A stretch of 64,000 bases of DNA from Acidobacteriota bacterium (GTDB lineage Bacteria > Acidobacteriota > Blastocatellia > Pyrinomonadales > Pyrinomonadaceae): contig JAHBSM010000001.1 in assembly GCA_019639115.1 (NCBI GenBank), forward strand, positions 1-64,000. Direction: 5' to 3'. The notes under the pieces are model-generated. The model had not been told where the DNA came from. It worked only from the letters and a program-made list of their open reading frames with translations, and made no database searches. Shown piece after piece: positions 46,493-55,222 of the stretch. Made by a program: the position numbers and the translations under genes. How positions within the stretch are numbered: position 1 is the stretch's first letter; every line of letters starts with the position of its first letter.

Positions 46493-47350
46493 TCACGCTT
46501 TGGTGACCTTTGCAAGTGCCGCGATCTTTTCTCGTTTAGAGACGACTACCCCTCCGGGCTTCTCTACCGTAACGGCAAATAAGAACGGCTTCCTGGTCTT
46601 GAGCTTGGCTTCGATCGGGATCACCACCTCGCCGTTGGCATCTACGTCGAACACGCCGCCGTCGATCGGGGTCTTATCTCCCTGGTTCTCTTCGAAGATC
46701 CAAAGCTGGTAGGTCGTCTTTGACTTGTCATTGGCCGGCAGGTTGCGGAACTTCATATAGCCCGTCTGTTTCTCATCGCTCCAGACGACGTCGCCCGCCA
46801 CTGATGCAAGTTCAGGATCTTTGCTGCCCGCGGACCATTCCGCCACGATCACACCCGGTTGGGCCGCAAGTTCGTCGTGAGCACGGGCCGGATCAGGCGT
46901 GGCCGGAGTTTCGCGCGTCGGAGGAACGCCGGCCGTCAGAGCCTGCTGCCGTGTCTGGTAGATATTGACTGCCAAAACCACGCAGGCTGCGGCCGCAAAC
47001 ACCCAGCCGAGCCAGCTCGTCCACGACATTTTTGGCTGTTCCAGCGTGAATACCTGCTGCATCTTCTCGTCGTCGTCAGGAGCCGAGAACGCGATACCCT
47101 CCGCGGCTGCTGACGAGAACCATTCGTCGGCTCTTGACTCCAAAGACGAACGCAGCGTCGCCGGCATGGGTTCGATCTCGCCGAGCCCGGCTGCAGCTAT
47201 CGCGGCCGCAGCGAGTTCGAACGACTCCGCGTCATCGAGTCCGGCGGCAGCAGACAAACGGTCATATTCTGCGGCATCAGATTCGTCGAATCCGGTCGTG
47301 ACTTTCTCCACAAGAAGGTCTAACAGCATTTCCTTTTCTTCAACGGTCAT
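46493..47350 (-). CDS. Anti-sigma factor (RskA-like, membrane-anchored)
   Basis: 285 residues: an N-terminal acidic helical sigma-binding region (about 1-100, DLLVEKVTTGFDESDAAEYDRL), a single membrane helix (about 109-130, WLGWVFAAAACVVLAVNIY), and a periplasmic RskA C-terminal domain (GDVVWSDEKQTGYMKFRNLP, TYQLWIFEEN, GGVFDVDANGEV). No zinc HxxxCxxC motif is seen. It holds the partner sigma factor at the membrane until released. The start overlaps the sigma-gene stop by four bases (ATGA), giving matched amounts of the two proteins. Confidence 0.9.
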   Translation of the reverse strand: MTVEEKEMLLDLLVEKVTTGFDESDAAEYDRLSAAAGLDDAESFELAAAAIAAAGLGEIEPMPATLRSSLESRADEWFSSAAAEGIAFSAPDDDEKMQQVFTLEQPKMSWTSWLGWVFAAAACVVLAVNIYQTRQQALTAGVPPTRETPATPDPARAHDELAAQPGVIVAEWSAGSKDPELASVAGDVVWSDEKQTGYMKFRNLPANDKSKTTYQLWIFEENQGDKTPIDGGVFDVDANGEVVIPIEAKLKTRKPFLFAVTVEKPGGVVVSKREKIAALAKVTKA

Positions 47351-47913
47351 GCGGCCACCTCCTTGAACATATCTTTACTGCCTAGGCCTAACACTTCTCT
47401 CACCTGCAGCAAACCGCGTCGGGCGTGCGTTTTAACAGTTCCCAACGGCATCCCCGTCGCATCAGCTATTTCCTGGTGCGACATACCTTGAACGATCGAC
47501 AATCTGAGAACCTGCTGCTGTTCCGGACGGAGGGTCCTCAGAGCTTCGGCGGCCTCATTGGCCTCTACGCTGATCTGAAGTTGTTGATCCGATCTCGTGA
47601 AGGGTTCGAGAAGGACGTCATCCAACGAGTCTGCTGAGATACGGCGTGTCGAATACCGGATACGGTCTATCACACGCCTCCGAGCTATCATCGCGATGAA
47701 CGTCGTTTCAGACGACTGGTTCTCATCAAAACGCGACGCATTCTTCCAAATATCAACAAATATATCCTGGACCACATCTTCTGCGTCCTCTTGATTGCGG
47801 ATCATTTTCCGCGCGATGGACCAAACAAGTCCGCCGTATTTGTCAATACACTCCGATACGGCCGATCTGTCGCCGGATGCGATGCGTTTTAGGGTATCGT
47901 TCGCCAAGCCCAA
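47347..47913 (-). CDS. ECF-type sigma-70 family sigma factor (SigK-like)
   Basis: 188 residues. Region 2 is complete (VWSIARKMIRNQEDAEDVVQDIFVDIWK, with -10 recognition in TTFIAMIARRRVIDRIR), and region 4 has a helix-turn-helix (MSHQEIADATGMPLGTVKTHARRGL) for the -35 element. Regions 1 and 3 are absent, as in ECF factors. The frame starts with TTG at 47913; a second in-frame TTG at 47907 has a better-spaced AGAGG, so the start is uncertain by two codons and no ATG is available. Paired with the RskA-like anti-sigma, it probably controls an envelope or oxidative stress regulon. Confidence 0.92.
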   Translation of the reverse strand: MGLANDTLKRIASGDRSAVSECIDKYGGLVWSIARKMIRNQEDAEDVVQDIFVDIWKNASRFDENQSSETTFIAMIARRRVIDRIRYSTRRISADSLDDVLLEPFTRSDQQLQISVEANEAAEALRTLRPEQQQVLRLSIVQGMSHQEIADATGMPLGTVKTHARRGLLQVREVLGLGSKDMFKEVAA

Positions 47914-48068
47914 AGCCTCTTGATAAATGGTTCTCTATATAAAGCTACCCTATCGACAAAAGCTAAGGCAAATCAACCGAAAAACGATCGCCCGGGAAAT
48001 CTGGGCCGATGTTTCGCCGAACAGGGCGATCCACGTCACTCTATTTCGATAGGAACACTTAGACGGAT

Positions 48069-48524
48069 TCAAACAGACCGATCATTTTCCGACACAAAGA
48101 CCGATCCGGCTGCGATCAACGCAAGCAACACGGAGCTCAACGCCGAGAGCAGGCAAAACTGACAGAATGCGCCGATCACCGAAGCCTGAACGTAGATCAG
48201 CCATCCCGAGAATCCGGCCATCAGAAAAGCGAGCGTCCTGAACATCGTCCACGAACGTCTATCGCCGTAATACGCCAGGAGTGCAAGCGAGAAAGCCGCA
48301 AAGTAGGCGACCGCACCGAACAACGCAAGCGGAATACCGCCAATTTCGGCGTATTCGCTCGTGAGCACCTGTTCGCATCCGCCGGTAATGCTGCAAGGCA
48401 CAGGTTCGGCAGAATAATGATGGGCCGTTAAATAAACAGAATCACCGAGGCCGAACAACGCAATGAAGGCCGCCGCGATCTTGAGCCAGGCTGAACCGAA
48501 TGATCGTCTCACGGGCTCGGTCAT
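48069..48524 (-). CDS. Vitamin K epoxide reductase (VKOR) family protein
   Basis: 151 residues with four predicted membrane helices. It has the VKOR redox cysteines: a loop pair (PVPCSITGGCEQVL, near 38 and 44) and the membrane CxxC in IGAFCQFCLLSAL near residue 118. The Ser/Thr of the quinone site precedes the CxxC. Bacterial VKOR replaces DsbB, reoxidising the periplasmic thiol oxidase DsbA and passing electrons to a quinone. The adjacent upstream gene encodes a DsbA-type protein and overlaps this start by four bases, a strong functional link. Confidence 0.9.
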   Translation of the reverse strand: MTEPVRRSFGSAWLKIAAAFIALFGLGDSVYLTAHHYSAEPVPCSITGGCEQVLTSEYAEIGGIPLALFGAVAYFAAFSLALLAYYGDRRSWTMFRTLAFLMAGFSGWLIYVQASVIGAFCQFCLLSALSSVLLALIAAGSVFVSENDRSV

Positions 48525-49297
48525 TTCTGGCCGTTCGCAGCGTTGCCGGCTGCCGGGGCAGCGCCGTTGGATGACTGACTCGCTGCCTGCTTCGCAAATT
48601 CACCGTCAATGATGGCTTTCAACCCTTGGACGTTCACGTCGGTGAAAGCGACCTGCACTCCATTGATGAAGATCGTCGGGGTCGAGTTTATGCTTAGAGC
48701 CTTCGCCCGGGCGATATCGTCATCGACCCGCTTTTTGGCCGTAAGTTCGGCCATGTCCTGTTTGAATTTTTCTACATTGAGGCCGATCTTTGAGGCATAT
48801 TCCTCGAGGACGGGCCTAAAATTGGTGCTTGCCTGCCAATTCTTCTGGTTTTGGAATAGCTGAGCATGCATCTCCCAGAACTTGCCCTGCATACCGGCGG
48901 CCTCGGCACCGACAGCAGCATCGTAGGATTTATCGTGCATCGGCAGCGGAAAGCTGCGGTAAATGAAATGTATCCTGCTGCCGTACATGGTTTTGATCTC
49001 GTTCAGTATCGGAAATGCGACCGCACATGAGCCGCACTGAAAATCCGCGAACTCCTCGATAGTGACGACCGCGGTCGGCGACCCGAATTGATTGGGCGGC
49101 TGCGCCCCCGGCGGTGCATTAGGCGGGATGGTAGCCGCCGGCTTGGCCTGTGAATTTGGCGATGGCACACGCTGGCCGGACGAACCGGACTTGGATGAGC
49201 CATTGTAAAGCCACCAGCCCAGGGCGGAAGCCGCCACCAGGACCACAATGATTATCAGAACGGGCGAGCCGCCCTTTTTCTCTTTATTGTCAGCCAT
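48521..49297 (-). CDS. DsbA family thiol:disulfide oxidoreductase, membrane-anchored
   Basis: 258 residues: a lysine-rich N-terminus, one membrane anchor (VLIIIVVLVAASALGWWLY, 13-31), a Pro/Ala/Ser linker (40-70), then a DsbA domain (about 75-235). The redox site is CGSC (Cys88, Cys91) in EEFADFQCGSCAVAFP, and the cis-Pro motif is STPTIFINGV. It introduces disulfides into exported proteins and should be reoxidised by the VKOR encoded immediately downstream (ATGA overlap). It follows dxs by 23 bases on the same strand. Confidence 0.92.
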   Translation of the reverse strand: MADNKEKKGGSPVLIIIVVLVAASALGWWLYNGSSKSGSSGQRVPSPNSQAKPAATIPPNAPPGAQPPNQFGSPTAVVTIEEFADFQCGSCAVAFPILNEIKTMYGSRIHFIYRSFPLPMHDKSYDAAVGAEAAGMQGKFWEMHAQLFQNQKNWQASTNFRPVLEEYASKIGLNVEKFKQDMAELTAKKRVDDDIARAKALSINSTPTIFINGVQVAFTDVNVQGLKAIIDGEFAKQAASQSSNGAAPAAGNAANGQK

Positions 49298-49320
49298 TTC
49301 AGATCGTAGATCCCGTTCGC

Positions 49321-51243
49321 CTATTTGACGGCACGGATCCTCGGCGAATCTTGATTTCGCCGTCTTTTTATAGTTTCGCCAACGCGTTTTGCTATACCGT
49401 CGGCATCGAGCCCAAATCCCGCGAGCAATTGCTTCGGATCGCCGTGAGTAACGATCACATCCGGCACGCCCATTCGAACGACCTCGATCCCGTTCAGCAA
49501 GTGTGCAGACTCAAAATATTCCAGGACCGCCGAGCCAAAACCGCCCGCAACGTAACCTTCTTCGACGGTCACGACCACTTCGTGTTCCTCTGCGATAGCC
49601 GACAGAAGCTTCTCATCGAGAGGCTTGACGAATCGGGCATTCACCACGGTAACGTCTATCCCTTCTTTTGCAAGCTTCTCGGCCGCCTCCAGCGACGGAT
49701 CGACCATAGATCCGTAAGCAATGATAGCCGCATCGGTTCCGCTCCTGAGCGTTTCGGCTCGTCCGATCTCGAGCTTCTTCGGCGGTGCCGAGATATCAAC
49801 GCCCGAGCCGCTGCCGCGCGGATATCGGATGGCGGCGGCACCGCGATGCTCTATCGCGGTCAGCATCATATCCCGCAGCTCCGCCTCATTTCTAGGCGCC
49901 ATCAGGACGATATTCGGATATCCCCGCAGATACGGAATATCCAATAGGCCGTGATGGGTCGGGCCGTCTGCTCCCACGATTCCGGCTCTATCCATCGCGA
50001 TCGTGACGTCGAGATCCTGGAGACATACGTCGTGAATCACCTGGTCGAATGCCCGCTGTAAGAACGTTGAGTATATGGCGGCTACAGGTTTGAGCCCTTC
50101 GCAGGCCATCCCCGCGCAGAATGTGATCGCGTGCTGTTCTGCGATCCCTACGTCAAAACTTCGATCGGGGAACCGCTCTAGAACCTTGTCGATGCCGGTG
50201 CCGTCGGGCATTGCCGCAGTCAACGCAACAATACGTCCGTCACTTTCCATCAGCTCACACATTGTCCGCCCAAAAACTTCTGTATAGCTAGGCGGCGCGG
50301 CCTTATTGGATTTGAACGGCAAACCGGTCTTCGGGTCGAAGGGCCCGGTCGCGTGGTACGCGTAGTAATTCTTCTCCGGGTTTGGGAACCCTTTTCCCTT
50401 GGTCGTCAACGCATGGACGATCACCGGCCCGTCATCGACCTTTTTTGCCTCTTCCAGGGCACGGACGAGCATAGGAACGTTATGGCCATCGACGTATCCT
50501 ATGTACTTGAAGCCCAATTCGTTGACGAGTGCTCCGGGCAATACCGCTGCTGCAATGGCATCTTTGAATGACTTGGCCGCACGCCGCAGCGAGCCGCCGA
50601 TACCCGGCACACTCTCGAGAGCATCGCCGATCTCTTCCTTCAGATGCTGATAACTTTGTGCCTCTTTGATCCGATTTAGATAACGGCTCAAGGCGCCGAC
50701 AGCCGGAGCGATCGACATCTCGTTATCATTGAGCAGCACGATCAGACGCGATTTGAGATGACCGGCCTGATTGATCGCCTCCATGGCCATGCCGCCAGCC
50801 AGGCTCGAGTCGCCTATCAACGCACAGACGTGGAAGTCCTCTCCTTTTCGGTCTCGTGCGATCGCCATACCAAGAGCGGCGGACAAAGAGGTCGAAGCGT
50901 GGCCCGCACCGAACGTATCGTATTCCGACTCGTCGCGTCTCAGAAAACCGGAGAGGCCGCCCGGCTGCTTGATGGTGTGCAGTTCGTCTCGGCGGCCGGT
51001 CAGTATCTTGTGAGCATACGCCTGATGTCCTACGTCCCAGACGAGACGGTCGTTTGGCGTATCAAATACGTAGTGCATCGCCACCGCAAGTTCGACGGCG
51101 CCGAGGCTCGCCCCGGTATGGCCGCCGATCCGCGAGCACGTATCAATGATGAACTGGCGCACCTCGTCGGCGACCTCTTGCAGGTCATCGACCCGCAGTT
51201 GTCTGAGGTCGGCTGGCGAATTGATCTCGGATAGGAATCTCAT
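49321..51243 (-). CDS. dxs: 1-deoxy-D-xylulose-5-phosphate synthase
   Basis: Condenses pyruvate with glyceraldehyde-3-phosphate, using thiamine diphosphate, in the first step of the MEP isoprenoid pathway. The start at 51243 follows GGGGAG and gives 640 residues (E. coli 620); the frame is open further upstream. The ThDP motif reads GDSSLAGGMAMEAINQAGH, with Ser in the third position where most DXS have Gly. Other family blocks are HTGASLGAVELAVAMH, KYIGYVDGHN, and in the pyrimidine domain FDVGIAEQHAITFCAG. It heads a possible operon with dsbA and VKOR. Confidence 0.95.
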   Translation of the reverse strand: MRFLSEINSPADLRQLRVDDLQEVADEVRQFIIDTCSRIGGHTGASLGAVELAVAMHYVFDTPNDRLVWDVGHQAYAHKILTGRRDELHTIKQPGGLSGFLRRDESEYDTFGAGHASTSLSAALGMAIARDRKGEDFHVCALIGDSSLAGGMAMEAINQAGHLKSRLIVLLNDNEMSIAPAVGALSRYLNRIKEAQSYQHLKEEIGDALESVPGIGGSLRRAAKSFKDAIAAAVLPGALVNELGFKYIGYVDGHNVPMLVRALEEAKKVDDGPVIVHALTTKGKGFPNPEKNYYAYHATGPFDPKTGLPFKSNKAAPPSYTEVFGRTMCELMESDGRIVALTAAMPDGTGIDKVLERFPDRSFDVGIAEQHAITFCAGMACEGLKPVAAIYSTFLQRAFDQVIHDVCLQDLDVTIAMDRAGIVGADGPTHHGLLDIPYLRGYPNIVLMAPRNEAELRDMMLTAIEHRGAAAIRYPRGSGSGVDISAPPKKLEIGRAETLRSGTDAAIIAYGSMVDPSLEAAEKLAKEGIDVTVVNARFVKPLDEKLLSAIAEEHEVVVTVEEGYVAGGFGSAVLEYFESAHLLNGIEVVRMGVPDVIVTHGDPKQLLAGFGLDADGIAKRVGETIKRRRNQDSPRIRAVK

Positions 51244-51336
51244 TTGCTCCCCGCTTGTCAAACATTCAAATTTCGCATTATCGCGGGCGAAAATGCAAGG
51301 CGTCGGCCCCAACGAAAACTACTGAACTGAAACGAA

Positions 51337-51351
51337 TACTCCGGCGGAGTA
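51337..51351. promoter_or_regulatory. Palindrome TACTCCG-G-CGGAGTA in the dxs/LTxxQ gap, half-site repeated at 51421
   Basis: A 7-1-7 palindrome lies in the 209-base divergent gap. Its right half with flanking bases (CGGCGGAGTA) recurs as a direct repeat at 51421-51430, 22 bases before the LTxxQ start. The arrangement fits an operator with a full and a half site. The regulator is unknown. Confidence 0.4.
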
Positions 51352-51452
51352 GCACTCTGATCGGTAAAATTTTTCGGCCCCGAGCGTTCTCCGTGCGTCA
51401 AAATGGATGTAACGCCGCGACGGCGGAGTAATAATTAGGAGAAATAACAAAT

Positions 51453-52025
51453 ATGTCAATCACAACCAGATCATTGGTCCTGGCGGCAGCGGTAGCGATC
51501 TTCAGTTCCGCTTCAGCGGTAATGGCGCAAGACAAACCGACCGCTCCGCAAAAGCCGGGAGACGGCAAACCGAGGGCAGAACGGAAGATCGACGAGTTTG
51601 GGCGCGGAATGGGCCGACGTGGATTCGGGATGAGGCGCGGAATGGGAATGCGCGGCTTCGGCAGGCCAATGATGATGGCTCGCGGACTCGGGCTTACCGA
51701 AGCTCAAAAAGCTCAGATCAGGAGTATTCGCGAGGCCAATCGTCCGTCCGAAGCTCTTCGTGAGGAAATTCGCTCGTTGGTCGAAGCGAGACGCAGCGGC
51801 TCGATGACAGAAGCCCAGAGGACACGCGTCACTCAGCTAAAACAGGAAGCTCGCGCTCGGCGGGAGAACACACGAAGCCAGATACTTGCTATCCTTACGC
51901 CTGAGCAGAGGGCGGTCCTGGAGCGACGACGAGAGGAACGCCGCCAATTGATGGAGGATTTCCGCAGATTTAGAGAAGAACGGCGGGCTCGGCAGAAAGA
52001 CGCTCCGAAGCCTAGCACCTACTGA
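51453..52025 (+). CDS. Spy/CpxP-like periplasmic protein (LTxxQ family)
   Basis: 190 residues with a signal peptide (SLVLAAAVAIFSSASAVMAQ). A low-complexity Arg/Gly/Met/Phe segment (about 46-78: repeats of RRGFGM, RRGMGM, RGFGRPM) leads into a helical domain. Two LTxxQ motifs are present: LTEAQ near residue 84 and LTPEQ near residue 148. The rest is Arg/Glu-rich helix. Spy/CpxP proteins are ATP-independent periplasmic chaperones or stress sensors; some homologues respond to metals. AGGAG precedes the ATG. A symmetric operator-like repeat lies upstream. Confidence 0.85.
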   Translation: MSITTRSLVLAAAVAIFSSASAVMAQDKPTAPQKPGDGKPRAERKIDEFGRGMGRRGFGMRRGMGMRGFGRPMMMARGLGLTEAQKAQIRSIREANRPSEALREEIRSLVEARRSGSMTEAQRTRVTQLKQEARARRENTRSQILAILTPEQRAVLERRREERRQLMEDFRRFREERRARQKDAPKPSTY

Positions 52026-52054
52026 TCCGGATCAGCATCCAATGGCGAAACACA

Positions 52055-52082
52055 AAAAGCGGCCCATTTTTGGGCCGCTTTT
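52055..52082. terminator. Bidirectional terminator between convergent LTxxQ and DUF948-like genes
   Basis: AAAAGCGGCCCA (52055-52066) pairs perfectly with TGGGCCGCTTTT (52071-52082) around TTTT. Both strands end in T runs. Confidence 0.88.
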
Positions 52083-52107
52083 CGTTGTCTGATATGATCC
52101 GCTGCCG

Positions 52108-52647
52108 TCAGCCGATGAACATCTCGTCGTCAACGTAAACACGATCGATCTGCTTCGGAGCAGGTGCGAACAAGACCTCAAGCCCTTTTTTGACGCCGGC
52201 CATGATTGCGGCTATCTCGCGAGCGGGAAGCACGATCTTTCGGTTGACGAATTCGGTCGTGTCCATCACCTTCGCGTGGGTCCGGTCGATCGATTCGCTC
52301 ACCATTTCGACCTTATCCTTTGCCGTGATGGCCGTTTCGCTCACAAGCACCTTTAGCTCCGCTATCTCTTCCTTGATGAGCTCGGTAGATTCCGCTAGAT
52401 ATTTGGTCGCGACCGAAAGGTTGCCCGAGATTTCGGTGAAATGGACCGATATCTCCTTACCTTGAGCGCTGATGGCATCTACCTTCGATATCAGAGGCTC
52501 AACCCGTGCTTCGACCGTTTTGACGGTCGAGACCACTCGTCTTACAGTGATAGCGATCCAGAGCATTCCGGTCGCCATCACGATAAAGCAGACTGCGATC
52601 ACGATCGAAGCGATCATCATCCAGAACTGAGGGTCGTTGAGATTCAT
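52108..52647 (-). CDS. DUF948-like membrane-anchored coiled-coil protein
   Basis: 179 residues. One N-terminal membrane helix (IASIVIAVCFIVMATGMLWIAI, about 12-33) is followed by a long amphipathic coiled coil (about 38-140, repeated V..V/S.. and I..E heptads). The short tail contains IDRVYVDDEMFIG. This resembles DUF948 proteins, general-stress-associated membrane proteins of unknown mechanism. It starts 19 bases after the YtxH-like gene on the same strand, a pairing seen in other bacteria, so the two probably form one stress-related unit. Confidence 0.75.
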   Translation of the reverse strand: MNLNDPQFWMMIASIVIAVCFIVMATGMLWIAITVRRVVSTVKTVEARVEPLISKVDAISAQGKEISVHFTEISGNLSVATKYLAESTELIKEEIAELKVLVSETAITAKDKVEMVSESIDRTHAKVMDTTEFVNRKIVLPAREIAAIMAGVKKGLEVLFAPAPKQIDRVYVDDEMFIG

Positions 52648-52666
52648 CGTAAGCTCCGCTTATAGA

Positions 52667-53104
52667 TCAGCCCTTGCTTTCGTCCTTGACCGGGTATGAA
52701 GCTCGGCCCTCAGTAATGGCGTTCGCCTCTGTCTTTCGCTTTTCGGCCACATAAGCGTCCTTACCGGCTTCGATGGCAGCGGTAAAAGGGCTAGCGGTCT
52801 TTGCCGCTGCGGCCTTGGCTTTCTCGGACAACTCCGACGCCTTATCCTGAGCGGTGTGATAGAGCTCTTCGGCACGCTCGCGGGACACTTCGTAGTATTC
52901 GCCCGCTTTGTCCTGTATTTGGGCTGCGGCTTCCTTTCCGCGTTCGATACCCTTACGGGTCGCATCGGCGATATCGCCACGCAGCTCGACGCCAGATTTC
53001 GGCGCGAAAAGCAAAGCAAGTATCGCTCCAATCCCGCCTCCGACGAGCAGATACGTCAATTTCGTCGCTGCGCTCGTCTCTTCTCGTTCATAATCTCTTC
53101 CCAT
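52667..53104 (-). CDS. YtxH domain protein
   Basis: 145 residues from the ATG at 53104, chosen because GGGAGG lies five bases upstream. A single membrane helix (TYLLVGGGIGAILALLFAPKSG, about 15-36) carries the YtxH signature GGxIGxxxALLFAPxSG. It is followed by a long charged helix (GDIADATRKGIERGKEAAAQ...) rich in Ala/Lys/Glu. YtxH proteins are induced in general stress and stationary phase; the molecular role is unknown. First gene of a two-gene unit with the DUF948-like gene, with its own promoter. Confidence 0.88.
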   Translation of the reverse strand: MGRDYEREETSAATKLTYLLVGGGIGAILALLFAPKSGVELRGDIADATRKGIERGKEAAAQIQDKAGEYYEVSRERAEELYHTAQDKASELSEKAKAAAAKTASPFTAAIEAGKDAYVAEKRKTEANAITEGRASYPVKDESKG

Positions 53105-53165
53105 GATTTCCTCCCGCGTCCTATCGGTGAGAACGCTTATCAAATATACCGATGATTGAAGCTAA

Positions 53166-53194
53166 ACTATACCAATAAAAAGGCCTCCGGGCAA
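53166..53194 (-). promoter_or_regulatory. Sigma-70-like promoter of the YtxH unit
   Basis: On the minus strand TTGCCC (53189-53194) and TATAGT (53166-53171) are separated by 17 bases, about 61 bases before the YtxH ATG. Confidence 0.5.
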
Positions 53195-53302
53195 TGATTT
53201 ATTTTCCCGCAACCCTTGTACGATCTCTGAATTACGGCTTGAGATCGAGGCGCGGCCTACGGCGATAGAGATCGGCCGGCCGACGGGGTTAATATACATT
53301 CG

Positions 53303-54109
53303 ATGAAATTGATAATGCGATCTTTGTGCATTCTGCTTGTATTGGGCGTGACCCCGTCGGCGGGCCTTCTGGGCCAGCAGCGGCTGCTCGTCGTTGGCGG
53401 AGGAAAGCGGCCGCCGGACGCCGTGAAGAGCTTTGTGGCCTGGTCCGGATCTGAGAGAGGGTCGATACTGGTTATCACCTGGGCCAGCGCCGAACCGGAC
53501 GCAAGTTTCGATGCGCTCCGGCAGGAACTCTCGACCGCAGGCGCAGGCCGCGTGGTCCATGCGCCGACTGCGCCGCTCGATGACGCAAAAAGACGGCAAT
53601 TCATCTCCGATCTGAGCGTTGCGACGGCCGTTTTCTTTTCCGGCGGCGACCAGAACCGCATCATGGACGTCCTTGCCGATGCTGAGCTGCTCCGCTTGCT
53701 GCGTGAGAAGTATCGTTCCGGCGTACCCTTCGGCGGCACAAGTGCCGGGGCCGCTGTCTTGTCGGACCCGATGATGACGGGCGATGCCGACCTAAAGATC
53801 CTGGACGGAAAGAAGGTCGGCGTCCGGGCCGGGCTGGGACTCATTCCAAACGTGATGTTCGACCAGCATTTCCTCGTGCGGCAACGTCACAATCGTTTAT
53901 TCGGATTCATCCTGGCGAATCCGGCTTTCCTGGGGATCGGGATCGACGAGGACACCTCGGTGGTGATAGAGGATGACCGGCGTTTGACAGTTTTAGGCGC
54001 AACGCAGGTGATGATCGCTTACGATAGAGGCGGCAATAAAGGAATGGCAGTCTTTTTCCTTCGGTCCAGCGATAGATTTGATATCAGGAAGCGACGGAAG
54101 ATCGGTTGA
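53303..54109 (+). CDS. Secreted S51 family peptidase (cyanophycinase-like)
   Basis: 268 residues with a signal peptide (RSLCILLVLGVTPSAGLLGQ). The Ser nucleophile is Ser147 in FGGTSAGAAVLSDPM. FFSGGDQNRIM (about 111-121) forms the oxyanion-side loop, and GLGLIPNVMFDQHFLVRQRHNRL holds the His and substrate-binding region. Cyanophycinases cut cyanophycin into beta-Asp-Arg dipeptides; other S51 enzymes are Asp-specific dipeptidases. The signal peptide suggests an extracellular form that feeds on polymers from other cells, since no cyanophycin synthetase is here. A TAATAT -10-like box lies 7 bases before the ATG. Confidence 0.88.
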   Translation: MKLIMRSLCILLVLGVTPSAGLLGQQRLLVVGGGKRPPDAVKSFVAWSGSERGSILVITWASAEPDASFDALRQELSTAGAGRVVHAPTAPLDDAKRRQFISDLSVATAVFFSGGDQNRIMDVLADAELLRLLREKYRSGVPFGGTSAGAAVLSDPMMTGDADLKILDGKKVGVRAGLGLIPNVMFDQHFLVRQRHNRLFGFILANPAFLGIGIDEDTSVVIEDDRRLTVLGATQVMIAYDRGGNKGMAVFFLRSSDRFDIRKRRKIG

Positions 54110-54110
54110 G

Positions 54111-55145
54111 CTACTTGCCAAGCCGGCGTGCCTGAGCTTGAACTGCGGTGATAGCGACGGCATCCACGATATCCTTAGCCTTGCAACCTCTCGAAAGATC
54201 GTTGCAGGGCCGATCCAGCCCCTGAAGGATCGGGCCGATCGCAGTCCCACCGGACAGCCGCTCGGTCAGTTTATATGCAATATTGCCTGCATTCAGATCA
54301 GGAAATATCAGTACATTGGCTTTACCGGCAACCGGCGACCCTGCGGCCTTCGATGCGGCTACCGACGGCACTATCGCTGCGTCGGCCTGGAGTTCGCCGT
54401 CTATGATCAGCTCCTGCAGTCTTGCCTTTACAGTTTTTGTGGCTTCAATGACCTTGTCGACCGAAGTATGTTTTGCGCTGCCTTTTGTAGAAAATGAGAG
54501 CATAGCCACGCGAGGCTCAGCGCCCAAAAGAGCTCTGCATGAGGCAGCGGATGCTATGGCGATCTCGGCCAATTCAGAAGCATCAGGATCGATCACTACG
54601 CCGCAATCCGAATAGATCATTGCTCCGCCTTCGCCAAAAGCCTTGTCCGGAACGACCATCAGGAAAAATGACGAAACGGTCCTAAACCCCGCCGCGGGGC
54701 CAACACATCTCAGGGCGGCAGCGACGGTATGAGCCGTCGTATTCGTGGCTCCCGCTACCGAGCCGTCGGCCCGGCCCTCTCTGACGAGCAGATTCCCGAA
54801 ATACAGCGGGTCCTTTACCGCCTGCTCGGCTTCCTCCAGCGTGACCCCTTTTGACCTGCGGAGTTGATGATAGAGTTCTGCCATCTTGCCGAGTTCGTGG
54901 TGAGAGGACCTGTGATCGAGCAATTCCACCCCGTTCAAGTTGATGTTCGCGTTCGACGCGGTCTCACGTACTACGGATTCCTGACCGATGACGGTGATCC
55001 GGGCTATTTTTTCGCGAACGCACTCAGCCGCAGCCTCAAGCGTTCTCGGATCCTCGCCCTCGGGCAGGATGATGTGCTGTGGGTCGGCCGCGGCCCGGCG
55101 TCTGATATTTTCCAGAATTGCTGTCACGATTCCCGAATTTACCAT
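54111..55145 (-). CDS. pta: Phosphate acetyltransferase
   Basis: A 344-residue single-domain cytosolic enzyme that interconverts acetyl-CoA and acetyl phosphate. Features include [16 protein letters not shown] at the N-terminus, [21 protein letters not shown] (near residues 120-140) and a C-terminal phosphate/CoA region [22 protein letters not shown], then [18 protein letters not shown]. The length fits the short Pta class (320-350) without the regulatory DRTGG domain. No ackA is adjacent. It converges with the S51 gene (stop codons nearly touch) and is divergent from the YkvA gene. Confidence 0.95.
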   Translation of the reverse strand: MVNSGIVTAILENIRRRAAADPQHIILPEGEDPRTLEAAAECVREKIARITVIGQESVVRETASNANINLNGVELLDHRSSHHELGKMAELYHQLRRSKGVTLEEAEQAVKDPLYFGNLLVREGRADGSVAGATNTTAHTVAAALRCVGPAAGFRTVSSFFLMVVPDKAFGEGGAMIYSDCGVVIDPDASELAEIAIASAASCRALLGAEPRVAMLSFSTKGSAKHTSVDKVIEATKTVKARLQELIIDGELQADAAIVPSVAASKAAGSPVAGKANVLIFPDLNAGNIAYKLTERLSGGTAIGPILQGLDRPCNDLSRGCKAKDIVDAVAITAVQAQARRLGK

Positions 55146-55222
55146 ACAACCCCGCGGTGCGAAACTTGCACTAATCCGCGGCCGTTAATAGACTGTGTGT
55201 CAACCGGCCACGCAGATCCGAG

